Positions 8,818-17,845 of a DNA stretch of 64,000 nt are shown one piece after another. The translations under genes were made by a program, and so were the position numbers. The notes under the pieces are model-generated. The model did no database searches and was not told the origin of the DNA. It saw only the letters and a program-made list of their open reading frames with translations. Positions within the stretch are counted from its first letter, which is position 1. Each line of letters starts with the position of its first letter. This DNA is from Kaistia algarum (GTDB taxonomy: Bacteria; Pseudomonadota; Alphaproteobacteria; Rhizobiales; Kaistiaceae), in contig NZ_JAPKNJ010000001.1 in the NCBI RefSeq assembly GCF_026343945.1, positions 62,001 through 126,000 on the forward strand, given 5' to 3'.

Positions 8818-8997
8818 ATGCGGACATGGCACGAGGGACTGCCGAGCAAGATGCCGGAGACGGTTGCGCTGCCGGAGCGTCCGGGCATGCGCCTGCGCCG
8901 TTCGCCCAGCCTGGAAGCGGTTACGATCGCTTCATCGACAGCCGAGGATAGCGGTTACTGGCAGCCACACCGCGACGATGAGATCCTCATCCGCTGA
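8818..8997 (+). CDS. Small hypothetical protein (59 aa)
   Basis: The frame begins at an ATG preceded by GGGGAGGAAATC, one of the strongest Shine-Dalgarno sites in the window. It runs 59 residues and is followed 18 bases later by a textbook terminator (9016-9041). So it looks like a complete small transcription unit. The product is hydrophilic, with no signal or membrane segment, and ends DDEILIR. The family is unknown. The call rests on gene architecture, not homology. Confidence 0.5.
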   Translation: MRTWHEGLPSKMPETVALPERPGMRLRRSPSLEAVTIASSTAEDSGYWQPHRDDEILIR

Positions 8998-9015
8998 TCT
9001 CATCGCTTGACGGCC

Positions 9016-9041
9016 GGCACCGGCTGGAGCCGGTGCCTTTT
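9016..9041 (+). terminator. Rho-independent terminator
   Basis: GGCACCGGC (9016-9024) and GCCGGTGCC (9029-9037) form a perfect 9-bp stem around a TGGA loop, followed by TTTT. It closes the small gene ending at 8997. Confidence 0.75.
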
Positions 9042-9166
9042 GCCGCGCAATTCCCCCTTTCATGTTTCCTGTCTCGAATGCATGCGGCTTCGGGTTCGTG
9101 CCGAAGATGTCTTGACATGGGATCATGTGAGAACAAAATAGGAACAAACGACAGGACGAGGCAGAA

Positions 9167-9382
9167 ATGGGTTCCGAAGCCGCCGGCTCGATCGAGGAAC
9201 GGGATCCGATGCAGGAGCGCATCGACGATGTGCTCGCAGCCCATGGCGGCGACGCCCGCTCGGCGATCGAGACGCTGCTTCTCTATGGGGACGGCGTCGT
9301 GGACAGCTTGTCGTTTGGCTATTTGCGCGGCCGCATCGTGACGAGGGCGCGGCTGTCGCGGAGAGAGGGAAAGGTGCCATGA
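9167..9382 (+). CDS. Small hypothetical protein, first of an overlapping pair
   Basis: A 71-residue acidic-to-basic protein with no family I recognise. The middle (MQERIDDVLAAHGGDARSAI) looks like an amphipathic helix pair. Its stop overlaps the start of the next frame by four bases (ATGA), which favours both being real and translated together. Start choice is uncertain; the ATG at 9209 would give a 57-residue product. Confidence 0.45.
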   Translation: MGSEAAGSIEERDPMQERIDDVLAAHGGDARSAIETLLLYGDGVVDSLSFGYLRGRIVTRARLSRREGKVP

Positions 9383-9654
9383 ACGATCGGATTCGGGACT
9401 GGATCGCCACGATTGCCGCCGAGGCGGAACGGCGCGACGGCTGGCTGGAGTTCGAAGCGGCGGGCGGCGCCACGCTGCTGGTAGGCGGCGACGTCGAATG
9501 CGGCGATGAAAGCGTTGCCTTCGACGACGACAGCGGCTTTCGCTCGGAGGTCGCTTATGCAGCGATCCGCGCGATCCGGACGGGCCGCCAAGGCGAGCCC
9601 GGCGCCGGCCGCCGCCGGGCGGCTCCGGATTTCAGGGCAAGGATCGCGGCTTAG
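9379..9654 (+). CDS. Small hypothetical protein, second of an overlapping pair
   Basis: A 91-residue protein. Residues 1-68 look like a compact alpha/beta domain (RIRDWIATIAAEAERRDGWL, then alternating hydrophobic strands). The tail is Arg/Ala-rich. The start ATG overlaps the previous stop. Function unknown. A longer antisense frame covers the same DNA but has lower plausibility (no ribosome site, Arg-rich shadow composition). Confidence 0.5.
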   Translation: MNDRIRDWIATIAAEAERRDGWLEFEAAGGATLLVGGDVECGDESVAFDDDSGFRSEVAYAAIRAIRTGRQGEPGAGRRRAAPDFRARIAA

Positions 9655-9834
9655 CCGATCTTGGACGGAGAGCAGCGCCGATACCCGTCCGCCCGGACGC
9701 ATGAGGCTGACTCGACCCGCACCGCGGCGGCTTCTTCCGTATCCGAATTAAATCTTGGGAGCGTCGAAGCGATTGCTTGATTCAGCTGCTTCGTCGGCGC
9801 AGCATGGCGGCTTCTCCCATGGATTGCCGGTTTC

Positions 9835-10668
9835 ATGTTGCGTTTTTTGTGCCTTTTGTCGGTCTTTATGACCGCATTCCTGCCAATCGCCGCTTATGGC
9901 GCGGTCCCGGCCGTCGAGCCTGAAATGCCGAGTTCGCTTTCCGACGACGAACTGGCGGAGATTGTCGACTTCGTCGTCGGCAATGCCGTTTTCACGCTCT
10001 ATCATCAAGCCGGCCACATGATGGCGGTGCGCTATGGCGACGGGCCGGACGATGAGCGCCATGCCGACCGATTCGCGGCCATCACCCTGCTGGAGCCGCG
10101 CTCGGGCGCCGGCGACCAGACATTGGTCGACGCGATCGACAGCTACCGCCTGGCCGCCCACCAGCAGGATGGAGATAGCGGCCTGCCGATGCCCGCCCCC
10201 GACGGCCATGCGCTCGACGCCGCCCGCGCGGAGGCGATCGCCTGCGACATGATCGGCGCGGATCCCGTCGGTTTCGCCGATGTCGCCGAAGCCATGGCGC
10301 TTTCGCGCGACAAGCGATCCGCCTGCCAGGCGAGCTGGCGCGCCGACCTCGCCGCGTGGCGCGATTCGCTGCGGGCAATCCGCCGCGCGGACAGCGCGCC
10401 GGGATCGGCACTGCCGGTCGCCTATGATCCGCCGGTCGACCAGGACGTCGCCGAGGCCACGATCCTGCAGGATAATCACGTGCTGGAGGAAGTCGCCGCC
10501 AAGCTGGGGGCCACCTACGACTTCGCCTCGCCGCCGACGGTCAGGGCGATGCATTGCGGCGAGGCGACCTCGCGCTTCGATGCGATCCGCAACGAACTGG
10601 TGCTCTGCTACGAGCTGTCCGCCCGTCACGGCCAGCTGATCCTGCGGGACATAGAGAGCCGCGGCTGA
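9835..10668 (+). CDS. DUF4344-family putative metallopeptidase, motif altered
   Basis: A 277-residue secreted protein. A signal peptide covers about 1-23 (MLRFLCLLSVFMTAFLPIAA). The DUF4344 core follows: VVGNAVFTLYHQAGHMM at 47-63, a DERHADRFAAITLLE segment, and the conserved C-terminal MHCGEA...LVLCYEL. Family members usually read HELGH in the first motif, the zinc-binding HExxH of gluzincin-type peptidases. Here it is His57-Gln-Ala-Gly-His61, so both histidines remain but the catalytic glutamate is a glutamine (CAA at 10006-10008). It is probably a binding protein or an inactive paralogue. Confidence 0.8.
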   Translation: MLRFLCLLSVFMTAFLPIAAYGAVPAVEPEMPSSLSDDELAEIVDFVVGNAVFTLYHQAGHMMAVRYGDGPDDERHADRFAAITLLEPRSGAGDQTLVDAIDSYRLAAHQQDGDSGLPMPAPDGHALDAARAEAIACDMIGADPVGFADVAEAMALSRDKRSACQASWRADLAAWRDSLRAIRRADSAPGSALPVAYDPPVDQDVAEATILQDNHVLEEVAAKLGATYDFASPPTVRAMHCGEATSRFDAIRNELVLCYELSARHGQLILRDIESRG

Positions 10669-10733
10669 ACGCGCGTCGACAAAAGCGCCATCCGGCCTTG
10701 CGCCGCCGCGCCGGGCACGGCACATAGCCGCCC

Positions 10734-12623
10734 ATGCTGCATGTCAATGACGTCACCTATCGCATCGCCGGCCGAACGCTCCTCGAAGGCGCGAGCATCG
10801 CTCTGCCCGACGGGGTCAAGGCCGGATTCGTCGGGCGCAACGGCGCCGGAAAAACGACGTTGTTCAAGCTCGTCACCGGCGATATTTCGCCCGAGAGCGG
10901 ATCGATCGGCCTGCCGCGCGGCGTGCGGATCGGCCAGGTCGCGCAGGAGGCGCCGGGCACGGAGCAATCGCTGATCGACTTCGTGCTCGACGCCGATAAG
11001 GAACGGCGCGCGCTGCTGGCGGAAGCGGAGACGGCCAGCGACCCGCATCGGATCGCCGAGATCCAGATCCGCCTTGCCGATATCGGTGCCCATGCCGCCG
11101 AGGCGCGCGCGGGCGCGATCCTCGCCGGACTCGGCTTCGATGCCGAGGCGCAGCAGCGCCCTTGCTCGGCCTTTTCCGGCGGCTGGCGGATGCGTGTCGC
11201 GCTGGCAGCCGTCCTTTTCTCCGAACCCGATCTGCTGCTGCTCGACGAGCCCACCAACTATCTCGACCTCGAAGGGACGATGTGGCTCGAAACCTATGTG
11301 GCGAAATATCCCCACACGGTATTCCTGATCAGCCACGACCGCGACCTCCTGAACCGAGCCGTCGAGATGATAGTGCATCTGGATGGTGGCAAGCTCATCG
11401 CTTATCGCGGTGGATATGACTCGTTCGACCGGCAACGGCGCGAGAAGCAGGCGCTGACCCAGAAGCAGCAGAAGAAGCAGGACGATCAGCGCAAGCACCT
11501 TCAGGCCTTCGTCGACCGCTTCAAGGCCAAGGCCTCGAAGGCGCGGCAGGCGCAATCGCGCATGAAGGCGCTGGAGCGGATGCAGCCGATCACCGGCATC
11601 GTCGACGAGGAGGTGACGCCGTTCATCTTCCCGCCGGCCACCCGCCGTCTGGCGCCGCCGATCATCTCGCTCGATGGCGTCTCGGTCGGGTACGAGGCCG
11701 ACAAGCCGATCCTGAAGCGCCTCGACCTTAGGATCGACATCGACGACCGCATCGGCCTGCTGGGCGCGAACGGCAACGGCAAGTCGACGCTGGCCAAGCT
11801 TATCGCCGGGCGCCTGGAAGCCATGTCCGGCTCGATGCGCCGCGCCGAGAGAATGGAGATCGCCTTTTTCGCCCAACACCAGCTCGACGATCTGCGCCCT
11901 GCCGAATCGCCGGTCCAGCATGTGCGCATGCTGATGCCGGATGTGAGCGAGGCGCAGGTTCGGGCCCGGGTCGGAGCCATGGGCTTCCGGACCGCAAAGA
12001 TGGACACACCGGCGCGCGAGCTTTCCGGCGGCGAGCGGGCGCGCCTTCTGCTCGGCCTTGCCACCTTCCGCGGCGCCAATCTTCTCATCCTAGACGAGCC
12101 GACCAACCATCTCGACATCGACAGCCGCGAGGCGCTGGTGCAGGCGCTGAACGAATTTCCCGGCGCCGTCATCCTGATCAGCCATGACCGCCATCTGGTC
12201 GAGACGTCGGTCGACCGCCTGTTGCTGGTCGCGGGCGGCGGCGTGACGCCGTTCGAGGGCGACATGGACGATTATCGTCGCCTGATCATGCAGGGTCCCG
12301 AGAGCCAGGAACCGGCGCGGGGTGGCGAAACGGTCAAGCCCGCATCGGCGCAGGATCGGCGCCGCGAGCAGGCGCAGCGACGCACGGAGCTCGCCCCCTT
12401 GCGCAAAAAGATCAAGGAAGCCGAATCCTTGGTCGAAAAGCTTCAGAAAGAGATTCAGAAGCTCGACGCGGCGCTCGCCGACAGCGCGCTCTATGTCAAC
12501 GATCCGGCAAAGGCGACGGCACTGGCCAAATTGCGATCGGACACCTCGGCGTCGCTGGCCGCCACGGAAGAGAACTGGCTGGAAATCTCGGCGCAATACG
12601 AGACGCTCTGGCGCGACGGCTGA
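10734..12623 (+). CDS. ABC-F family ATP-binding protein (Uup-like)
   Basis: A 629-residue protein with two ABC ATPase domains and no membrane segments. Domain 1 has Walker A GRNGAGKTT at 34-42, the signature FSGGW and Walker B LLLLDEPTN. Domain 2 has GANGNGKST, LSGGE and LLILDEPTN. Between them lies a charged P-site linker (about 235-290, rich in Lys and Gln). A coiled-coil tail (about 535-629) is typical of Uup rather than EttA. ABC-F proteins act on ribosomes, relieving stalled translation; Uup has also been linked to branched DNA. The closest paralogue type is inferred from the tail. Confidence 0.92.
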   Translation: MLHVNDVTYRIAGRTLLEGASIALPDGVKAGFVGRNGAGKTTLFKLVTGDISPESGSIGLPRGVRIGQVAQEAPGTEQSLIDFVLDADKERRALLAEAETASDPHRIAEIQIRLADIGAHAAEARAGAILAGLGFDAEAQQRPCSAFSGGWRMRVALAAVLFSEPDLLLLDEPTNYLDLEGTMWLETYVAKYPHTVFLISHDRDLLNRAVEMIVHLDGGKLIAYRGGYDSFDRQRREKQALTQKQQKKQDDQRKHLQAFVDRFKAKASKARQAQSRMKALERMQPITGIVDEEVTPFIFPPATRRLAPPIISLDGVSVGYEADKPILKRLDLRIDIDDRIGLLGANGNGKSTLAKLIAGRLEAMSGSMRRAERMEIAFFAQHQLDDLRPAESPVQHVRMLMPDVSEAQVRARVGAMGFRTAKMDTPARELSGGERARLLLGLATFRGANLLILDEPTNHLDIDSREALVQALNEFPGAVILISHDRHLVETSVDRLLLVAGGGVTPFEGDMDDYRRLIMQGPESQEPARGGETVKPASAQDRRREQAQRRTELAPLRKKIKEAESLVEKLQKEIQKLDAALADSALYVNDPAKATALAKLRSDTSASLAATEENWLEISAQYETLWRDG

Positions 12624-12797
12624 CGACGTCGCCGTCTTCCATCGGGGCTAACACCCCTGGACGCTCTCCTTCAGCGGTCCTCGCGGCGCCGGGTGAGCGC
12701 AGAGCTTTCGCCCGCGCCAATCAACGAATAGACAGAAGGATGGCGGGTACGCTGAGGCCTCGCCTACCATGCCTCCGGAACGATACAGGGGAAAACG

Positions 12798-13958
12798 ATG
12801 TCGCAGCATGGGGATATGGCCGACGAAGCCGTCCGGCAGCCTGTCCGATCCTCCACCCCTGCCCGGGCGTCGCTCGCCTCCAAGATATTCCCGGTCCTGG
12901 CGCTTGTTCTGGCCCTGGCGCTGCACCTTACCCACACGGTGATGGATAATTTGCCGCTGGTGGCCGAACTGGCCGTGTCGGCCGTGGTCGTCGCCATCAT
13001 GGTCGTCACCGTCTTCGTTGTGCTTCGCCATGCCGAAGCGGTCGCGCACCGGGTCGGCGAACCCTACGGAACGCTGGTGCTCACGATCGCAGTGACGGCG
13101 ATCGAAGCATCGGTGATCGTTTCGATGATGCTGCACGGCTCGAACAATCCGACGCTGGCGCGGGAGTCTGTATTTTCGACGGTGATGATCGTCTGTGCCG
13201 GCGTGGTCGGGATCTGCCTCACCTTGGGCGGATTGCGACACCGGGAACAGAATTTGAAGCGGCAGGGCACGAGCGCGCTACTCGCCGTCGTGATCGCCCT
13301 GACCGGTTTGACGCTCGTCCTGCCCGATTTCACGCTCACCGCGGGCCCCGGGAACTTTAACCCGGTCCAACTGGTCTTCGTGAGCCTGCTCTGCATCCTG
13401 CTCTATGGCAGCTTCCTGCTCGCCCAGGTCACGCGCCATCGCGAGGATTTTCTCGACGCCGAAGCGCCGGCGGGTCACGAGGCGGGTGGAGCGTCGGCGG
13501 GCGGCCTGCCGATGCGCCTCATTCTGCTCGTTGTCGGGCTGGTCGGTATCGTGCTCCTGGCCGAATATGTCGCATCCGGTATTGAGCAGGGCCTCGCCGA
13601 CCTCCAGGTGCCGCAGTCCGATGCGATCGTCGGCGCCTTCATCGCGACGCTCGTGCTGCTGCCGGAGGCGATCTCGGCTATCAAGGCATCCTACCACAAC
13701 GAGTTGCAGCGCAGCCTCAACATCGCGCTCGGTTCCGCCTGCGCGACCATCGGCCTAACCATTCCGGTGGTGGCAGTGGCAAGCCTCATCACAGGACGGG
13801 AACTGACACTCGGTCTGGCGTCCGGCGATATCGTGCTGCTCATGCTCGCTTTGACCGTCAGCCTCGTCAGCTTTGGCACCGGCCGAACCAACGCGATGAC
13901 CGGCGGGGTTCACCTCGTCATCTTCGTCGCCTATCTGCTGCTGATCGCCGTTCCCTGA
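12798..13958 (+). CDS. Ca2+/H+ antiporter family protein (ChaA / y4hA-like)
   Basis: A 386-residue inner-membrane transporter with about 11 hydrophobic segments. It has the two inverted alpha repeats of the cation/Ca2+ exchanger superfamily: GTLVLTIAVTAIEASVIVS (about 94-112) and GAFIATLVLLPEAISAI (about 279-295), each with the acidic ion-binding Glu. Relatives exchange Na+, K+ or Ca2+ for protons. A cytoplasmic loop with GGASAGG sits mid-protein. No riboswitch-like structure was evident in the 174 bases upstream. Confidence 0.9.
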   Translation: MSQHGDMADEAVRQPVRSSTPARASLASKIFPVLALVLALALHLTHTVMDNLPLVAELAVSAVVVAIMVVTVFVVLRHAEAVAHRVGEPYGTLVLTIAVTAIEASVIVSMMLHGSNNPTLARESVFSTVMIVCAGVVGICLTLGGLRHREQNLKRQGTSALLAVVIALTGLTLVLPDFTLTAGPGNFNPVQLVFVSLLCILLYGSFLLAQVTRHREDFLDAEAPAGHEAGGASAGGLPMRLILLVVGLVGIVLLAEYVASGIEQGLADLQVPQSDAIVGAFIATLVLLPEAISAIKASYHNELQRSLNIALGSACATIGLTIPVVAVASLITGRELTLGLASGDIVLLMLALTVSLVSFGTGRTNAMTGGVHLVIFVAYLLLIAVP

Positions 13959-13990
13959 CTGCCGATCCCACGCCCTTGACGGCGCGACCG

Positions 13991-14440
13991 TCAGGCCCTC
14001 TTCTCCCAGCGGCCATTTCCGGATTGCTGCCAGTAGGTCGCGTCATGACCCTCGCCTTTGACCCGCCGCCAGGCGGCCCTTGCCGTATCCAGCGATTCCG
14101 GATCATTGCCGTTGAAGAGCAGCACGAGGCGGTCATAGCCTTCGGCGCTGCCGATATCGGCGCCGTCGACCGCGAAGCGAACGCGGGCTCCATTTGGATT
14201 GGCGGCATCGGCCGTCAACACGATCGGCTGGATCGCGGCATTCGGGTCGCGCCAGGTCCCGTGCGGCAGGAAGGATTCCTCGCGAAAGGTCCACAGCAGC
14301 GCATCGAGCGAATCGCAACGCTCGGGCGAGCCTGCCTCGACGACGACGCGCCAGCCACGTTCGAGGCACTTCTCAAGCAGAGGCGGCAGCACGGATTCGA
14401 GCGGCTGCTGCTGGAGGTGGTAGAACAGGACTTCGGTCAT
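13991..14440 (-). CDS. holC: DNA polymerase III subunit chi
   Basis: A 149-residue HolC: EVLFYHLQQQPLESVLPPLL at the start, then the LDALLWTFREESFLPHG segment that marks the family. Chi joins the clamp loader to single-strand binding protein at the fork. In this order holC often follows pepA on the same strand; here pepA is also on the minus strand, but a glycosyltransferase gene lies between them on the plus strand. Confidence 0.9.
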   Translation of the reverse strand: MTEVLFYHLQQQPLESVLPPLLEKCLERGWRVVVEAGSPERCDSLDALLWTFREESFLPHGTWRDPNAAIQPIVLTADAANPNGARVRFAVDGADIGSAEGYDRLVLLFNGNDPESLDTARAAWRRVKGEGHDATYWQQSGNGRWEKRA

Positions 14441-14523
14441 GGCGGGAAGCTAGCATCGGCGCCCGCCGACGCGAAGAGGCGCAATGGCGCTGGAGGCGGC
14501 TTGGCAACCGCCGGATCGCCGTC

Positions 14524-16068
14524 GTGACGGACGCGCCCGGCCGCCGCGCAGCGGAAGACGCGGAATTTGCTCGGCCCGGAGGCGCTCTCGCCCGCCTGTT
14601 CGAGGAGCGGCCTGCGCTGTTTCTGATGCTGCTGATCTTCGGCCAGATGCTGCTCTGGACCGCGCTGCCGGCCCTGTTCTTTCATTCGCTGCCGCTCGAC
14701 GTTCTGGAGAACGTCGGCTGGAGCCGCGACCTGCAATGGGGCTACTACAAGCACCCTCCCCTGCAGGTATGGGCCAGTGCTGCCGCGCTGGCGCTTCCCG
14801 GCCATGCGATCTGGCCGCTCTATCTTTTGGGTCCGATCGCGAGCGCGCTGACTTTTGTTGCAATCTACAAGCTCGGCTGCGAGATCGCCGACCGCCACGC
14901 CGGGCTGCTGGCGGCGCTGCTGTTCAGCCTCGTCTTCTACGCCAATTTCGCCGTCACCGAATTCAACGCCAATGTCGTGCAGCTGCCGATCTGGGCCTTT
15001 GCTGCCTACGCGCTATGGCGCGGGCTGACGCGACCAGGCCTCATCGCCTGGGCCGCTCTCGGCATTCTGCTGGCGCTCGGCGTCTATGCGAAATATTCGA
15101 GCATCGTCCTTGTGGCCTCGCTGATCGTCGCCGCGCTCGTCCTGCCGGAAGGCCGCCAGGCTCTTCGCCGGCCCGGACCCTATCTCGGCGCGCTGATCGC
15201 GCTTGCCCTGGCACTGCCGAACCTCCTCTGGTTGCGGGATGTCGACTATCTGCCACTGCGCTATGCGGCGGGCCGGTCGGAGGCGCTGACGCTTCTTGGA
15301 CGGATCAGCAACCCGGCGGGATTCCTGCTGACGCAACTCGCCGATTGCGCCGGAGCGCTGCTGATGATCTGGGCCGGGCTTGGACTGCGGCATTGGCGAT
15401 CGAACGGCGAAGGCGTCGATTTCGCCGCCTCGCCGACCGGGCTGCGCTATGGCCTTGCCATCGCCTTGGCCCCGCTCGCGATCACCGCGGCGATCCCGCT
15501 GCTGGCGGGCTCCGGCATCAAGGATATGTGGGGCGGGCCGATGCTGATCTGGCTGCCGCTCGCCACCGTGCTGACCTTAAAGCCGGTCTATGAGCGGCGG
15601 CGACTTTCCTGGATGCTCGCCGCGTGGCTCGCGATATTTGTCGGTGCCCCCGTCATCGCGGCGGCGATCAGCGCCGGTGGACCCCATGTCGGGATCCAAC
15701 CCCAGCGCACCAGCCTGCCCGGACCCGAACTCGCGGACGGGCTCATGGCCGCTTGGCGGTCGACAACCCCCGCGCCGCTGCGCATCGTCGCCGGCGATAC
15801 GTGGGAGAGCGGGCTTGTATCGGCCTATTCGCCGGACCGGCCGTCCGTCTTCGTCGGCGGGGCGACCCTGCTCAACCCATGGATCGACGGGGCGCGCATC
15901 GACCGCGAGGGCCTGCTCGTCGTCTGGCCGGAGAGCCCAAACGGCATGCCGGCGCAATATCGCACCCTCGGCCCCTTCGCGGCCGAGGGTGTCGTGACGG
16001 AGAGGGTGCCGGGCACCAGCGGCAAGGAATTGCGGTTCGGCTGGGCCGCCCGCCTTCCCCGCCCCTGA
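14524..16068 (+). CDS. Membrane glycosyltransferase, ArnT/PMT_2-like (GT-C fold)
   Basis: A 514-residue integral membrane protein with about 11 hydrophobic helices. It shows the GT-C pattern: an early loop with DLQWGYYKHPPLQVW (about 60-74, the acidic and aromatic motif that contacts the lipid-linked sugar donor), then LVFYANFAVTEFNANVVQLP. Relatives add sugars from polyprenyl-phosphate donors to lipid A, proteins or glycans on the periplasmic side. The start is uncertain: GTG at 14524 is used, with no strong Shine-Dalgarno. The gene is inserted between holC and pepA on the opposite strand. Confidence 0.85.
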   Translation: MTDAPGRRAAEDAEFARPGGALARLFEERPALFLMLLIFGQMLLWTALPALFFHSLPLDVLENVGWSRDLQWGYYKHPPLQVWASAAALALPGHAIWPLYLLGPIASALTFVAIYKLGCEIADRHAGLLAALLFSLVFYANFAVTEFNANVVQLPIWAFAAYALWRGLTRPGLIAWAALGILLALGVYAKYSSIVLVASLIVAALVLPEGRQALRRPGPYLGALIALALALPNLLWLRDVDYLPLRYAAGRSEALTLLGRISNPAGFLLTQLADCAGALLMIWAGLGLRHWRSNGEGVDFAASPTGLRYGLAIALAPLAITAAIPLLAGSGIKDMWGGPMLIWLPLATVLTLKPVYERRRLSWMLAAWLAIFVGAPVIAAAISAGGPHVGIQPQRTSLPGPELADGLMAAWRSTTPAPLRIVAGDTWESGLVSAYSPDRPSVFVGGATLLNPWIDGARIDREGLLVVWPESPNGMPAQYRTLGPFAAEGVVTERVPGTSGKELRFGWAARLPRP

Positions 16069-16073
16069 CGCGC

Positions 16074-17573
16074 TCAGGTCTCGTAATTGTCGGCGACGAG
16101 ACGATCGAGCAACCTGACGCCCCAGCCCGAGGCCCAGGAGCGGTTCGTCTCCGACTGCGGCGACGACATGGCCGTGCCGGCGATGTCGAGATGCGCCCAG
16201 GGCGTGCCGTCCTTGACGAAACGCTTCAGGAACTGCGCCGCCGTGATCGAGCCGGCATCGCGGCCGCCCGTGTTCTTGATGTCGGCGAATTTCGATTCGA
16301 TCTGCTTGTCATAGGCTTGGCCGAGCGGCATGCGCCAGACCTTCTCGCCGGTCGCCTCGCCCGCCTTCGACAGGGCGGCGGCGAGCGCGTCGTCGGTCGA
16401 GAAAAGCCCGGCATGGTCGTGGCCGAGCGCGACGATGATGGCGCCGGTGAGCGTCGCCAGGTCGACGATCATCCGCGGATCGAACTCCTTCTGCACGTAC
16501 CAGAGCGCATCGGCGAGTACGAGACGCCCTTCCGCGTCGGTATTGATGATCTCGATCGTCGTTCCCGATGCCGCTTCGACGATATCGCCGGGCCGTTGGG
16601 CGTTGCCGTCCGGCATGTTCTCGACGAGGCCGATGATGCCGACGACATTGGTCTTCGCCTTACGGGAGGCCAGCGCGTGGATCAGCCCGACCACGGCGGC
16701 GGCGCCGCCCATGTCGCCCTTCATGTCTTCCATGCCGCCGGCCGGCTTGATCGAGATGCCGCCGGTATCGAACACCACGCCCTTGCCGACGAAGGCGATC
16801 GGCCGCTCCTTGGTATCGCTGCCGTTCCAGTGCATGGCGACAAGTCGCGGCGGACGGACGGAGCCCTGGTTGACGCCGAGCAGGGCACGCATGCCGAGCT
16901 TCTTCATCTGCTTCTCGGTCAGCACCTCGATCGTGACGCCGAGCCGCTCCAGGCTCTCCGCCTTCTCGGCGAACTCGACAGTGCCGAGCACATTGGCCGG
17001 CTCGTTCACAAGTTCGCGCGCCAGAATTGCACCTTCCGCGACCGCCTGCCGGCTCACCCACGCCTTCTTGGCCTTGCCGGCCTCGGGATGGACGATCTCC
17101 AGCGAGGCGGCCGACTTCTTGCTGTCCTCGCCATTGCCCTTCCCTCGGCTCTTGTAGCGGTCGAAGGAATAAGAGCGCAGCACGGCGCCAAGCCCGATCT
17201 CCGCGAGTTGATCCGGCGAGATGGCCTCGCCATCGGCGCGTTCGGCGTAGAGAACGGCCGCATCGCCCTTGCGGAGCGCGCCCAGCAGCGAGCCGCCGAT
17301 TCGGGCCCAATCCGCCTCGACCAGCTCGGCCGGCTTGCCAATACCGACAAGTATCGCGCGATCGTACTCCGTTCCGGCCGGAACCAGAACGTCGAGCACA
17401 GAGAATTTACCCGCCTTGAAAGCGGCGGTGGCGGCGGCGCGCGAAAGCAGCGCTGCGATGCCGATCACCTCTGCCGCCGGCGGCATCTTCAGGCTATCGT
17501 CGACCAGGAAGACTGCGGATCCTTTTTCGGCAGTGGCCGACTTGCGGAAGGAGACGGTGGAGATTTCAGTCAT
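16074..17573 (-). CDS. pepA: Leucyl aminopeptidase (M17)
   Basis: A 499-residue cytosolic aminopeptidase. The C-terminal catalytic domain has the two-metal site: K264, D269 and D287 region ([17 protein letters not shown]), and the signature [14 protein letters not shown] starting at 344 (D346, E348, R350). The N-terminal domain (1-170) is the variable macro-like part. It releases N-terminal residues from peptides. It ends six bases from the convergent glycosyltransferase gene and is divergent from lptF. Confidence 0.95.
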   Translation of the reverse strand: MTEISTVSFRKSATAEKGSAVFLVDDSLKMPPAAEVIGIAALLSRAAATAAFKAGKFSVLDVLVPAGTEYDRAILVGIGKPAELVEADWARIGGSLLGALRKGDAAVLYAERADGEAISPDQLAEIGLGAVLRSYSFDRYKSRGKGNGEDSKKSAASLEIVHPEAGKAKKAWVSRQAVAEGAILARELVNEPANVLGTVEFAEKAESLERLGVTIEVLTEKQMKKLGMRALLGVNQGSVRPPRLVAMHWNGSDTKERPIAFVGKGVVFDTGGISIKPAGGMEDMKGDMGGAAAVVGLIHALASRKAKTNVVGIIGLVENMPDGNAQRPGDIVEAASGTTIEIINTDAEGRLVLADALWYVQKEFDPRMIVDLATLTGAIIVALGHDHAGLFSTDDALAAALSKAGEATGEKVWRMPLGQAYDKQIESKFADIKNTGGRDAGSITAAQFLKRFVKDGTPWAHLDIAGTAMSSPQSETNRSWASGWGVRLLDRLVADNYET

Positions 17574-17845
17574 AGGGAGCTTTCGGCAGGAAGGCGGCTA
17601 CGGGGTGGAGGCCGTGGACAACCAGAGTGACGCCGCGAGGCCGCCTCTGGCAAGGCCCGGCATATCAGGCTAGAAATTTACCGATCGTTCATCATGTTTG
17701 TTGGCGGCTCGTTCACCTAAATGGTTCACCCATCAGGACACTGCGGACGCGGGGCACGTCCGACGAACAGCAGTCGCCATCGGCCGGCTGGGCACATCGA
17801 CGGCCCGGCTTGCCAAAGCGGCATGCGCGATCTACGGACCAACGC

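Noticed and set aside
12624..12797. Possible metal riboswitch before the cation antiporter gene
   Set aside because: No paired structure or conserved bases of the Mn2+ or Mg2+ classes could be drawn.
15624..17630. A 668-codon open frame on the plus strand
   Set aside because: It shadows the membrane glycosyltransferase and runs antisense to pepA, both of which have clear motifs.
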